From the NCBI GenBank assembly GCA_014885115.2, contig WKLE02000520.1:5772-16444 (forward strand): a stretch of DNA of 10,673 nt, read 5' to 3'. Below, piece after piece: positions 1 to 7,939 of this stretch. Position 1 is the first letter of the stretch. Each line of letters starts with the position of its first letter. The stretch comes from Asterionellopsis glacialis (lineage: Eukaryota; Bacillariophyta; Plagiogrammaphyceae; Rhaphoneidales; Asterionellopsidaceae). A model generated the notes under the pieces. It did not search any database. It was not told where the DNA came from and saw only the letters and a program-made list of their open reading frames with translations. A program made the translations under genes and the position numbers.

Positions 1-1392
1 AGCTACCTGGTACACAGCGTACTCATAATACCAATAGTACAGTCAGAACAAGTACGAAGTGATCTTGCCGCTGACCAAAGGACAGTCAGTGCTACTGTCT
101 GTAAGCATTTTTCGCAATTGCAACCATCAACGCATCATCCCCAAATTTTGTTCCAAAAGGCCTCCCCGATAGTAGTATTGTCTTGAAATTTTAATAGCAA
201 TATATGTGTCTGAGGAAAATTTTATATAATATCTTGTTTGTCCTCAACGGTAGAGCTCGAATGAATATCTATTTACATGTGCATCGCTAAAAAATTGTTC
301 GATGAGTATGTAGCTGTACGGTGGTACCTGTCATTAGGTATTCTCGCCGAACGCGAATTTGAATTCTGCAGTTTCGAGCTGCTTTGGCGGTGGGGTGGTC
401 GTTGTCCTCTAGAAGAAGAAATCAATGACATCATTCTTTCGTACAGATATATTGTATATACCGTGACTTTGATAAATATTCAAAAATGCGAATTCTAAAA
501 ACACATCCAGATGTATGTAAATAGGTTGATATATGTACGTGAGTGTTCTTTGCCACGTCGTCGTCCCATGGGCAATTAGGTATCCGTCCATAGTGTTTAC
601 CTAAACTTGTACGATCCATGTGGAAGGCAGGCTGACGTGCGCGAAAGGTAACCGAATATGAGTAGATTCTACGTATAAGTACACTCCTATTTTTATAATA
701 TTGCATGTGGTACTCAACGCCAGCGAATATGGTAGAGTACTACTTGTACATAGGTCTCGTTGGGCATGCGCTGTTTGCTTACTGCGTAGTAAAATGAGCT
801 GGGTGGACCTTTTTACCAGCAATGATAAAGGGGGAGGGGGGGGTCACAAGGCAAATTTTTCTTGTGCCTCTGTCAATTTTCGATTTGCATCGTCGGTGGA
901 CAAAACCACCAACTCTAAAGGAAGGCCCTTTGTGTACTCGTACTGTGTACGGTATTGTTTTTACAGTATATAGAGTATAAGCAATTTCCGTTGTCTGTGT
1001 GTTTTTCACCAACAAACCTACTTCTAACTGGCCCGCCATACAATCTTGGTTTTTTTATTTTGGAACTGGCAAGAATCACCCAAACCACCCAAATTGGCAT
1101 TTGATTCCGAGTTGTTCATATCACTGTACGATTGAACATCGTTTGAATCATCACCATATCAGAGTTCAGACGGCATTCACGTAATCTTTACATCTCTTCC
1201 ATTGCGGAGCATACGGTAGATTGGTTGGGAGGTGCAAAAAAGTGAAAACAAGATCAAAACGGATTGAGCGATACGCTAGCGAGAGTACGAAACATTGTTA
1301 TACATTCGTACTACAGTATTCAATCCCATTTCTTTTTCTTGTGAATAGAAAAAGTATATATCAAAAACATAGAATCCATATAGAACAGAATC
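1..1392. other. Intergenic / upstream region without a supported gene
   Basis: I see no gene here that I can defend. The open frames are short (73-90 codons), most begin at TTG or GTG rather than ATG, and none shows a recognisable domain or a composition like the genes to the right. The one ATG-initiated frame (277-498, 73 codons) resembles nothing I know. The stretch is AT-rich with TATA-like runs (about 221-231 and 1354-1360). It also has a G-rich run at 830-843 and short inverted repeats at 81-99, 845-866 and 895-910. The right end must hold the promoter and 5' UTR of the gene at 1393. The left end could be the UTR of a gene outside the window. Confidence 0.6.
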
Positions 1393-2298
1393 ATGCCACC
1401 TCACAGTTTCAATACGTCTTCTCATCATGATGATGATTCCACCAATTGTGGTAGTGATGATGAGGGTGAAGAATCCTTATTGAAATTACTGGAACTAGAA
1501 GACCAACGAGGAGAAGAGCCACAGCAACAACAACAGCAAGAACGTCATTTGGAATTGGAAGAATCTCCATCTTCAGAATCGTTAGATTCGTGTTCGTCCT
1601 CGGAAGATGTCTGCATGGATGTGGAAGAAGTTGATTTATGGACTGCAGCAGATGATACAGAGGATATAATTATTTTGCCACCCATAATTCCATCACGTCC
1701 CATGATGAATCATAGAATGGTGGTAAATACGAATCATCTCGTAGAAACTGTTGTTTCATCATCGTCCTCCTCGGAATCTGAAGAGAGTGATAGTGAGGAG
1801 AGTAGCGAAGGTGAGGAAGAGGAGCAGGAGCAGGAGGAAAAGCATAACGATGATGAGGATACGGAACTCGAAGAAGACGATCATGCTCATGGCCATGGTG
1901 GTACGAATCCTCGAAAACGGAACTTACCTTTGAAACATGTTACATTTACGGATGTATTGATACGCGAATACAACCAAGTCTTGGGGGATCATCCGTGCTG
2001 TTCTTTGGGACCGCCTGTCTCATTGGGATGGGAATATCAAACACAAAAGGACATGTCCTTGGACTATTATGAAGTCACACGAAAACCAAGACGAAGTCGC
2101 AGAGAACTACGTCTCAGTTGGGAAGATCGACGGGAAATTTTAAGTGAATACAGTGATGGGGATTGTCGACGTGTCACACGACGATTAAATCGTCAAAAGG
2201 TGGCTAAATCCACAGCGGGAAGTATATTCTTCATGACACAACCACGAGTTGTTGTAACAGGTGGTGGTGAAGGATCGAATTATCAAATGGCAGACTAA
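1393..2298 (+). CDS. Acidic Ser/Glu-rich protein with a stramenopile-type conserved C-terminal module, function unknown
   Basis: The predicted protein has 301 residues and reads as one exon from the first in-frame ATG to TAA. The N-terminal half is low complexity and strongly acidic: a Gln run at 45-49, Ser-rich patches at 58-70 and 122-138, and Glu/Asp tracts at 140-163. Many Ser residues sit before Glu or Asp, as in casein kinase 2 sites. Residues 182-230 form a compact, non-repetitive module (VTFTDVLIREY at 183-193, LGDH at 197-200, GPPVSLGWEY at 206-215, SLDYYE at 222-227). A basic stretch follows (RKPRRSRR, 230-237, NLS-like), then an Arg-rich probable helix at 238-270. From memory, the REY/LGD/GPPxSLxW pattern recurs in many uncharacterised diatom and other stramenopile proteins, with no established role. 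A nuclear or phosphorylated scaffold protein is possible, but this is inference. I am confident it is a real gene and cannot assign a function. Confidence 0.8.
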   Translation: MPPHSFNTSSHHDDDSTNCGSDDEGEESLLKLLELEDQRGEEPQQQQQQERHLELEESPSSESLDSCSSSEDVCMDVEEVDLWTAADDTEDIIILPPIIPSRPMMNHRMVVNTNHLVETVVSSSSSSESEESDSEESSEGEEEEQEQEEKHNDDEDTELEEDDHAHGHGGTNPRKRNLPLKHVTFTDVLIREYNQVLGDHPCCSLGPPVSLGWEYQTQKDMSLDYYEVTRKPRRSRRELRLSWEDRREILSEYSDGDCRRVTRRLNRQKVAKSTAGSIFFMTQPRVVVTGGGEGSNYQMAD

Positions 2299-2573
2299 AC
2301 AAAACAAAACATACAACATGATGATGAAGAACTTTATAACTCTGAATATATATGCAAGAGTCTATGAAATTTACAACATCTAGCTAGAGAGAGTGATTTA
2401 TGAATCAACTTGTATGGGAGGAAGAGAACATACTATATACCGAACGACCATGAGGAGGAGGATCCCTACAAACTGCTTATAAAATGCCAAACTCTAAAGT
2501 GCACGGGAACCTAGAATATACAAAGCAAATGTCATGATGATATGACTTTTTAAAAGACTATAAAAAGAATAGA

Positions 2574-2601
2574 GATATTACACTGCGATTGTTTCTTCCT
2601 A
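2574..2601. repeat. 28-bp direct repeat, copy 1
   Basis: These 28 bases begin GATATTACACTG and end TTTCTTCCTA. They are repeated exactly at 2632-2659, a 58-bp period with 30 bp of unrelated sequence between. The bases flanking the two copies differ, so the repeat is exactly 28 bp. It lies in the convergent spacer, about 275 bp past the stop of the + gene and about 130 bp past the stop of the - gene. A local tandem duplication whose spacer has diverged, or a paired regulatory or RNA-processing element, are both possible. Confidence 0.85.
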
Positions 2602-2631
2602 TAATGACCTTCACCCTTTTATAGCAGAAGT

Positions 2632-2659
2632 GATATTACACTGCGATTGTTTCTTCCTA
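2632..2659. repeat. 28-bp direct repeat, copy 2
   Basis: This is the second exact copy of the 28-bp unit at 2574-2601, in the same orientation. It is 70 bp from the stop codon of the minus-strand transporter gene and so probably lies in that gene's 3' UTR. No terminal inverted repeats or coding capacity suggest a transposon. Confidence 0.85.
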
Positions 2660-2728
2660 ATTACTTAAAAATGATAGCAGCATATTTAGAATGACATTAT
2701 GTCTCGCAACCATTATGCTATCCATATT

Positions 2729-4780
2729 TTAAGTTTCGCCCTCGCCATGCTTTGGAGATGCATAAGTAGTAGAAGTAGCAGTAATACTGACATTTTGATA
2801 CTGTGTTCTGGGTAAGGAAATGGACCTTAACAAACTTGCATTATCAAAGTAATGTTCCGCATTGCTATCGTCATTGTCATTATAGTCATTGTCGTTGTTG
2901 TCGGTGTAGTCATGGTCATGTCTAGGAACATTCCATCCTGTTGCATTCCCTACACTTCGTTTCGCACCATAACAAAAGTAAAAAAGAACTGCTAACCCAA
3001 TGTATAACAACATGAGCATCAACCCTACAACTTCTAATTGAGCAATCAAATACCAATTGACAAACATTCCAGCTAACGGAAGATGTGGTACTAACGGTGT
3101 TTTGAAGTACGTAGTAGTAGTACTATGATGATGATGATGATTTGAAGTGGGCTGCGGTTGTGTTATTGTTGTTGCTCCAGTAATACCAAAAATTGCACTG
3201 TGAGGGAATTTACCAATATGCATTGCCAACCAAAAGGTCCCCGTACAACAAATTAATGTAATAGCTGGACCAATAATGTTATTCTCAGAGGGATTCCATA
3301 AATGTCGTAAGGTAAGTGCTGATAGGAAGCATAAAGCATTGTAGGCCACTAAGCAATGGTGTAGGTACTCTGTGGGTTGTCCAAAGGGGGATTCACACCG
3401 TAGTATGACTACACAACAATTTGTCATGGAAAATGCAATCAAAATACCCGACGATATCAAATCATCTAAATATCCAAATGGTACAAATGTTGCAATCAGA
3501 GTCATGACAATTCCGGATACTTTAGCACCCTCGTGTAAATTACCGTGTGCGTCGATACGTCCAAAGAGTTCAGGCAATAATCCATCTTTCGCTAATGCTA
3601 ATTGTAATCTTGGTTGTGCCATGAGTGATATTAAGACAACCACTGGTAAACAAAAGACCTCACCAAACGCGACAAGTTGTGCTGCCCATTCAATACCATT
3701 GTAATGGAACGAATCTGGAAATGCACTTGTATCACTCATGGTCGTCCATGGTTGCATCCCCACCAATGCAATGGCGGCGCATACGTACAAGGACGTCACA
3801 ATACCTAATGTCCATAACACCGCACGTGGCATATCACGTTCGGGGTGTAATGCTTCGGAGGCTATACAACATACTTCATCGTATCCTAAATATCCAAAGA
3901 AGGATGATGTTGCACCTCTCCATATACCGGTGGCACCCAAGGATGGTACAAAGAAGGGGGTTATATTGGTGCGATCAAATAAACAAAAGCCACCAACAAT
4001 CATAAATACAACTAGGGCGACTTTGAACATGGTAAAGAAATTGGTCACACGTTTACTTTCTTGCACGCCATCTAAGAGTAATACAACGGAGAGTGCCGAT
4101 ACGACAAAAGCCATAGGATTGATACCCCATCCTGGATTTAAGATAACTTCTGCCGATGTCCAATGCAAATAATCCACACACCATGTGGTAACCTTATCCC
4201 CCCAACTACGCGCTACGGCAGCTCCCGAAATTGCGTACTCTAGTGTTAAACAAGCCGCTGCAATCACAGCAGGTAATTCACCCATGGCCACATAGGCATA
4301 GACATAGGTACTACCTGCTGCGGGAATCCGTCCTGCCAATTCTGCATAACATACACCATTACATGAAGCACAAACTCCAGCAATGATAAATGACAAACAT
4401 GTTGCTGGACCTGCATAATGATGTGCAATATATCCACTCAAAACAAAGATACCTGATCCTATCGTTCCCCCAACACCTACAGAAACAAGATCAAATAATG
4501 TTAAATGTCGACGTATACCACCGCGGGGAGCACTAGTAGCATTGTGACTGCCAGAAGTACTTTTATCACCATCGTGATAATCATGATTACTCCCATGATC
4601 AATTTCTAATATTCCAGCTTCATGTTCTTGTTGTAAAACGATATGTAACGGTTTTTTAAGCCATGGTGACGACGTTGTTGATGAGTGTAAAGAGAACGAG
4701 GATGGAAAGGTGGAAGATGATTGGTGATGCCGATGAGTCGTTGTGGTGGCACTATCATAGGAGGTCGAAGATGATGACAT
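2729..4780 (-). CDS. Cationic amino acid transporter-like permease (APC superfamily, SLC7/CAT type)
   Basis: The predicted protein has 683 residues and is a multi-pass permease expected to carry amino acids, by family most likely cationic ones, across the plasma membrane or an organelle membrane. Residues 1-92 are a hydrophilic Ser/Thr/His-rich N-terminal region. TM1 (about 95-117) carries the APC substrate-binding loop GVGGTIGSGIF (102-112). TM2-3 include CYAELAGRIPAAGSTYVYAYV (144-164, a CAT-like signature). The TM6 region has GYLGYDEV (296-303) followed by SEALHPERDMP (308-318). LALAKDGLLP (394-403) matches the conserved loop after TM8. I count about 14 hydrophobic segments, the last two at 566-582 and 586-604, as in CAT proteins rather than 12-TM LATs. 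The loop before TM13 holds a five-His run (548-552), and the C-terminal tail is Asp/Asn-rich (622-647). The start is safe: the next Met is residue 166, beyond TM2, and no ATG lies upstream before a stop. The substrate is not provable from sequence. Confidence 0.92.
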   Translation of the reverse strand: MSSSSTSYDSATTTTHRHHQSSSTFPSSFSLHSSTTSSPWLKKPLHIVLQQEHEAGILEIDHGSNHDYHDGDKSTSGSHNATSAPRGGIRRHLTLFDLVSVGVGGTIGSGIFVLSGYIAHHYAGPATCLSFIIAGVCASCNGVCYAELAGRIPAAGSTYVYAYVAMGELPAVIAAACLTLEYAISGAAVARSWGDKVTTWCVDYLHWTSAEVILNPGWGINPMAFVVSALSVVLLLDGVQESKRVTNFFTMFKVALVVFMIVGGFCLFDRTNITPFFVPSLGATGIWRGATSSFFGYLGYDEVCCIASEALHPERDMPRAVLWTLGIVTSLYVCAAIALVGMQPWTTMSDTSAFPDSFHYNGIEWAAQLVAFGEVFCLPVVVLISLMAQPRLQLALAKDGLLPELFGRIDAHGNLHEGAKVSGIVMTLIATFVPFGYLDDLISSGILIAFSMTNCCVVILRCESPFGQPTEYLHHCLVAYNALCFLSALTLRHLWNPSENNIIGPAITLICCTGTFWLAMHIGKFPHSAIFGITGATTITQPQPTSNHHHHHSTTTTYFKTPLVPHLPLAGMFVNWYLIAQLEVVGLMLMLLYIGLAVLFYFCYGAKRSVGNATGWNVPRHDHDYTDNNDNDYNDNDDSNAEHYFDNASLLRSISLPRTQYQNVSITATSTTYASPKHGEGET

Positions 4781-5527
4781 CCTGCGTGTATGTTTTGAAA
4801 TCTGGGTATTGATGACACCTCCAACGTTGTAGGAGAATCTACTGTCGAGTCCTCCGAAACTAGACTAAATTAGATACGTTTCTAGAGAAAAGCGACAATA
4901 TGCTATTCACAATCTCTAAAGGTTAAAAGAGAGTCTTTGATTGACTCTTGAGACTTCTGTGACAACGCAACTTAGAACTAGAGCAGAAGTGAAAGAGCAC
5001 AACTTAGACAGCGGCGCAATAAGTGGGGTGACAGCGAAGGGCGACAAAAGCCGATCTCTGCGTACAGTGACAGAAAATAAGAGAATGACGCCATTTTTTT
5101 CAACAGGGAGAACAGAAATGAGAATTTCCTCCAAGAAGTTCGGGTTATGTATGCATGACGGAGAACAAGCGGAAATTCTGTTTCCACACGAAAAGATGCG
5201 CGATCGCGATCTACTATTTATGGCTCATATCCCGATTGAAAATCACCCAACCCTTCATCACTTTTTGTCTGTTAACAAAGTTTTTTTTCTTTGCGAGAGT
5301 GGAGTGAAGAACTAGAAAACATCACTGTCTTGGTATCGCATCCATCTCCCTTCGAAACAACCTCAGCCAATATCATATCATACTACCACGGTGAAAGTGT
5401 GGTGCATCAAGTCAGAAACGAGACAAAGCCAACGATCAAAAGCAGATCCACACTGTAATTCTCAGATCTTTTGACCACAAGTGAGAATTTTTTTGAGTTC
5501 TTTGTGACAGAATTCTCGTCAGGCATC
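4781..5527. promoter_or_regulatory. Divergent spacer: shared upstream region of the transporter and UTP7 genes
   Basis: This 747-bp spacer separates two genes that point away from each other, so it must hold both promoters and 5' UTRs. The open frames inside lack ATG starts or similarity and are not credible genes. It contains a small inverted repeat (AGAGTC 4930-4935, GACTCT 4943-4948, 7-base loop) and T-rich runs at 5093-5100 and 5281-5289. I cannot identify a convincing TATA box or initiator, and no functional site is proven. Confidence 0.55.
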
Positions 5528-7580
5528 ATGGGTAAGGAAAAACAACACATAAAAAAGTCACGTAGTGATGGAAATACTACTGCAAATGATCAAACGATAG
5601 AGTATGATCCAAATGGTACTCATATGGTAGCACGTGGTACCATGGGTGAAAAGGAAGCACGTCAACGTCGTCACGAACAATTATTAGATCGTCCCAAGGC
5701 AGATCGTGAACGTATACAATCCTATTTAGATGGTCCGAATGCACATGCCAATGTGAAACGACGACAAGCCTTACAGGAGGATGATCGTCATATGAAATTT
5801 GATAAATTGACAGCCCCCCAAGAACGTGCCTTACGCAAACGTCGTAGTGGTAGCAGTAATGGACGTAACAAGGATAAGGCTGTCCGTGCGAGATTAGAAC
5901 GTCATGAAACGAAACGATTAGAAGCTGCTGTGGCAGCCGCAGATGCGCAAATGGTATTGCATACCGAAACACCTGGATTAGTCGAGGCGGAAAATGATAT
6001 GGAACGTACAACAGCACTTAGTCAAGTGGAATTAAAGCGTACACATTTAAATGAACAGACTGCGCGACACATCTATGATTTAAAATTAGATGGGTATGGT
6101 CCGTATGGGTTAACCTATGATCGTTCTGGACGGTGTAGTATCCTATATGGACAAAAGGGGCATATAGCCTTGATGGATTGTCATCAACAAAGTTTGCATA
6201 CTGAATTTTATGTACAAGAACGTGTGAGAGATACAACATTTTTACACAATACTACCATGTTTGCAGCGGCACAATCGAATCATGTTTTCATTTATGATAA
6301 TACTGGAACTGAAATTCATAGATTAGATGACCATAATGATCCATTTCAGTTACAATTTTTACCCTATCACTGGTTGCTTGGTACGTATACTGTATGCTGC
6401 TCTTATGTATGGATAGACAGAAGCATGTTCATTTGATTGTATTTGGGAGTCATTTGCAATGCTGCTCCGTTTTCCCTGTTAGTGTATTTTCTCACAAAAT
6501 GGTGTCCCTTTTGTGTTGCCTTTGCTTTCCTCCTATGACTGCATGTGTCCAACAACTACCTTATAATGTATTATTATCACAGCCTCGGTTGGTCGTGCTG
6601 GATGGTTAAAGTATCATGATACCTCCACAGGTAGTTTAGTATCACAACATCGAACTAAATTAGGTGCATGTAGTGTTATGAGACAAAATCCATCCAATGC
6701 TGTAATGCACTTGGGTCATAATAATGGTACAGTTACCTTATGGTCACCTGCAAGTAGTGAGTATCTTGTAAAGATGTTATGTCATCGTGGATCACCCATA
6801 TTAAGTATGGCTGTGGATTCTTCTGGTACCTATATGGTAACCGGGGGTGCTGACAAACAAGTCAAAGTTTGGGATTTACGCATGTACAAGGAAACTCATT
6901 CCTACTTTACCCCCGCAGGAGTGCCGACATCTATAGCTATTTCCCAACGTGGTATTATAGGGATTGGTCATGCAGCTCATTCTACCTTTTGGAGTCCCGA
7001 GGCCTTGAAAACCAAGGTGAAGGATCCGTACATGCATCATGCCATGCCAGGATGCGGACCCATTGAAACATTGCACTTTAGACCGTTTGAAGATGTTTGT
7101 GGTATTGGGCATTCCAAGGGTATTAGTTCTATTGTGATACCTGGATCGGGTGAACCTAATTTAGATAGTATGGAATACAATACAAATCCATTCCAAGATA
7201 CCAAACAACGACGAGAAGCCGAAGTCAGAGCATTGTTAGATAAACTTTCACCTGAAATGATATCCTTGGATCCTGACGCAGTGGGTGGAATTGAAGAAAG
7301 TGATCCACATAAACGTTTGGAACGTACACGTGACTTGGAGGAAGAAGACAATGCCAGGGCAGCTGGACAACCGGTTAAAAAACAAAAATCGAAAAAACGA
7401 GGACGATCGAAAATTCAAACCAAGTTACGTCGAAAGCACAATAACATTGTGGATTCTTCTAAATTGAAATTAAGAGAAGCACGTGAAGAAGAAAAACGAC
7501 AGAGTAAGGTATCTAAGGGTGAGGCAGTAGAGAACACACCTAAAGAAAAAGCACCTAGCGCACTCAAAAGATTCTTTTGA
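5528..7580 (+). CDS. UTP7: UTP7/WDR46 (BING4) small-subunit processome WD-repeat protein; join(5528..6380,6583..7580)
   Basis: This is a nucleolar WD40 protein of the SSU processome, which assembles on pre-rRNA for 18S maturation and 40S biogenesis. Splicing at 6380/6583 gives 616 residues, close to human WDR46. The N-terminal region (1-180) is charged and helical, with RRQALQEDDRHMK at 78-90. The propeller runs from about 180. The exon junction restores a strongly conserved block: LPYHWLL (278-284), Ala 285 from the split codon, then GRAGWLKYHDTSTG (288-301) and RTKLG (308-312). HLGHNNGTVTLWSP (327-340) and VKVWDLR (378-384) are WD blades. The BING4CT domain spans about 439-516, with RPFEDVCGIGHSKGIS (451-466) and NPFQDTKQRREAEVRALL (486-503). 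A basic tail (549-570) and the terminal ALKRFF complete it. I chose ATG 5528: the frame extends upstream to 5471, but only from a TTG. The family call is very secure. Yeast Utp7 has also been linked to kinetochore function, which cannot be inferred here. Confidence 0.96.
6381..6582 (+). other. Spliceosomal intron of UTP7 (phase 1, 202 bp)
   Basis: The intron begins GTACGT (6381-6386) and ends TATCACAG (6575-6582). It splits a GCC codon (Ala 285) after its first base. Splicing here joins LPYHWLL directly to A-S-V-G-R-A-G-W, the block conserved across UTP7/WDR46 proteins, which strongly supports both boundaries. The length is not a multiple of three, and retention would bring a stop at 6434-6436. 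I see no strong branch-point match, and the polypyrimidine tract is weak. It is the only intron I find in the window. Confidence 0.93.
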
Positions 7581-7939
7581 AATTATGTCTGCTTACTTGT
7601 CTCAAATACTAAATAAAATAAAATAAAATAACATTAATTCAGATATCCTGAACAAGAGATACAATCCAAAACAATAACAAAGTTTTTCATTCTAACGTAT
7701 GACACATACAAGTCAACACTTTTCTTGCCCACTTCAACATGACTTGGTGATGCATATTTCATGATATGTTGCACTCACACAAATAAAGTTCTACGTCACC
7801 ACTTTGCGCGGAGAAAAGATACCCGATTGGTGACAGAGGGAAGAAGGGAATAATGATGTTGTAGCAGATGAAGTAGAAAGATACTCATATATTACTTCGA
7901 ACTTTATCAGAACTACGGTACTAACTATCTGGAGGAGAT
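7581..7939. other. Convergent intergenic spacer with 3' UTR signals
   Basis: This 359-bp AT-rich spacer lies between the UTP7 stop (+) and the glycosyltransferase stop (-). About 30 bp after the UTP7 stop are four tandem copies of AAATA (7611-7630), which contain overlapping AATAAA hexamers. Another AATAAA lies near 7781. These are plausible polyadenylation signals for UTP7. I see no clear reverse-strand AATAAA for the minus-strand gene, and no coding frame. Confidence 0.55.
7611..7630 (+). terminator. AAATA pentanucleotide run with candidate polyadenylation signals for UTP7
   Basis: Four tandem AAATA units start 31 bp past the UTP7 stop codon and contain overlapping AATAAA hexamers. The position and sequence fit a eukaryotic polyadenylation signal, but AT-rich spacers produce such runs by chance, and the actual cleavage site cannot be read from sequence. 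Confidence 0.4.

Larger units (their letters stand above)
2299..2728. other. Convergent intergenic spacer (two 3' ends)
   Basis: This 430-bp AT-rich spacer lies between the stop of the acidic-protein gene (+) and the stop of the transporter gene (-), so it should hold both 3' UTRs and their polyadenylation signals. The clearest structure is an exact 28-bp direct repeat (2574-2601 and 2632-2659). Just after the first stop codon is a short AAAAC tandem run (2297-2310). I see no open frame of interest. Confidence 0.6.

Noticed and set aside
81..99. GACAGT/ACTGTC stem-loop near the left edge as a terminator or RNA element
   Set aside because: It has only six base pairs and a seven-base loop with no T-run. 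Such pairs are common by chance.
277..498. 73-codon ATG open frame on the + strand
   Set aside because: It is short, has no recognisable domain or membrane segment, and lies in an AT-rich non-coding stretch. Frames of this length are expected by chance.
701..973. 90-codon + frame crossing the G-run, and the opposing minus frames
   Set aside because: The + frame starts at TTG, the G-run forces a poly-Gly patch, and no homology is apparent on either strand.
3372..4172. Three + strand frames opposite the transporter gene
   Set aside because: They are antisense shadows of a well-supported permease and have no recognisable content.
4941..5315. 124-codon + frame upstream of UTP7
   Set aside because: It begins at TTG, has no recognisable features, and lies in the divergent promoter/5' UTR region. 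It ends well before the true UTP7 ATG.
5471..5527. N-terminal extension of UTP7 by 19 codons
   Set aside because: The upstream codon is TTG, not ATG. The first ATG is at 5528 and gives a normal, Lys-rich UTP7 start.
5577..6017. 146-codon antisense frame over UTP7 exon 1
   Set aside because: It is a shadow of the coding strand, rich in His/Tyr/Val as expected from antisense translation, with no domain.
6394..6609. 71-codon + frame inside the UTP7 intron
   Set aside because: It overlaps the intron and the first bases of exon 2 in the wrong frame. The homology-based splice explains the region fully.
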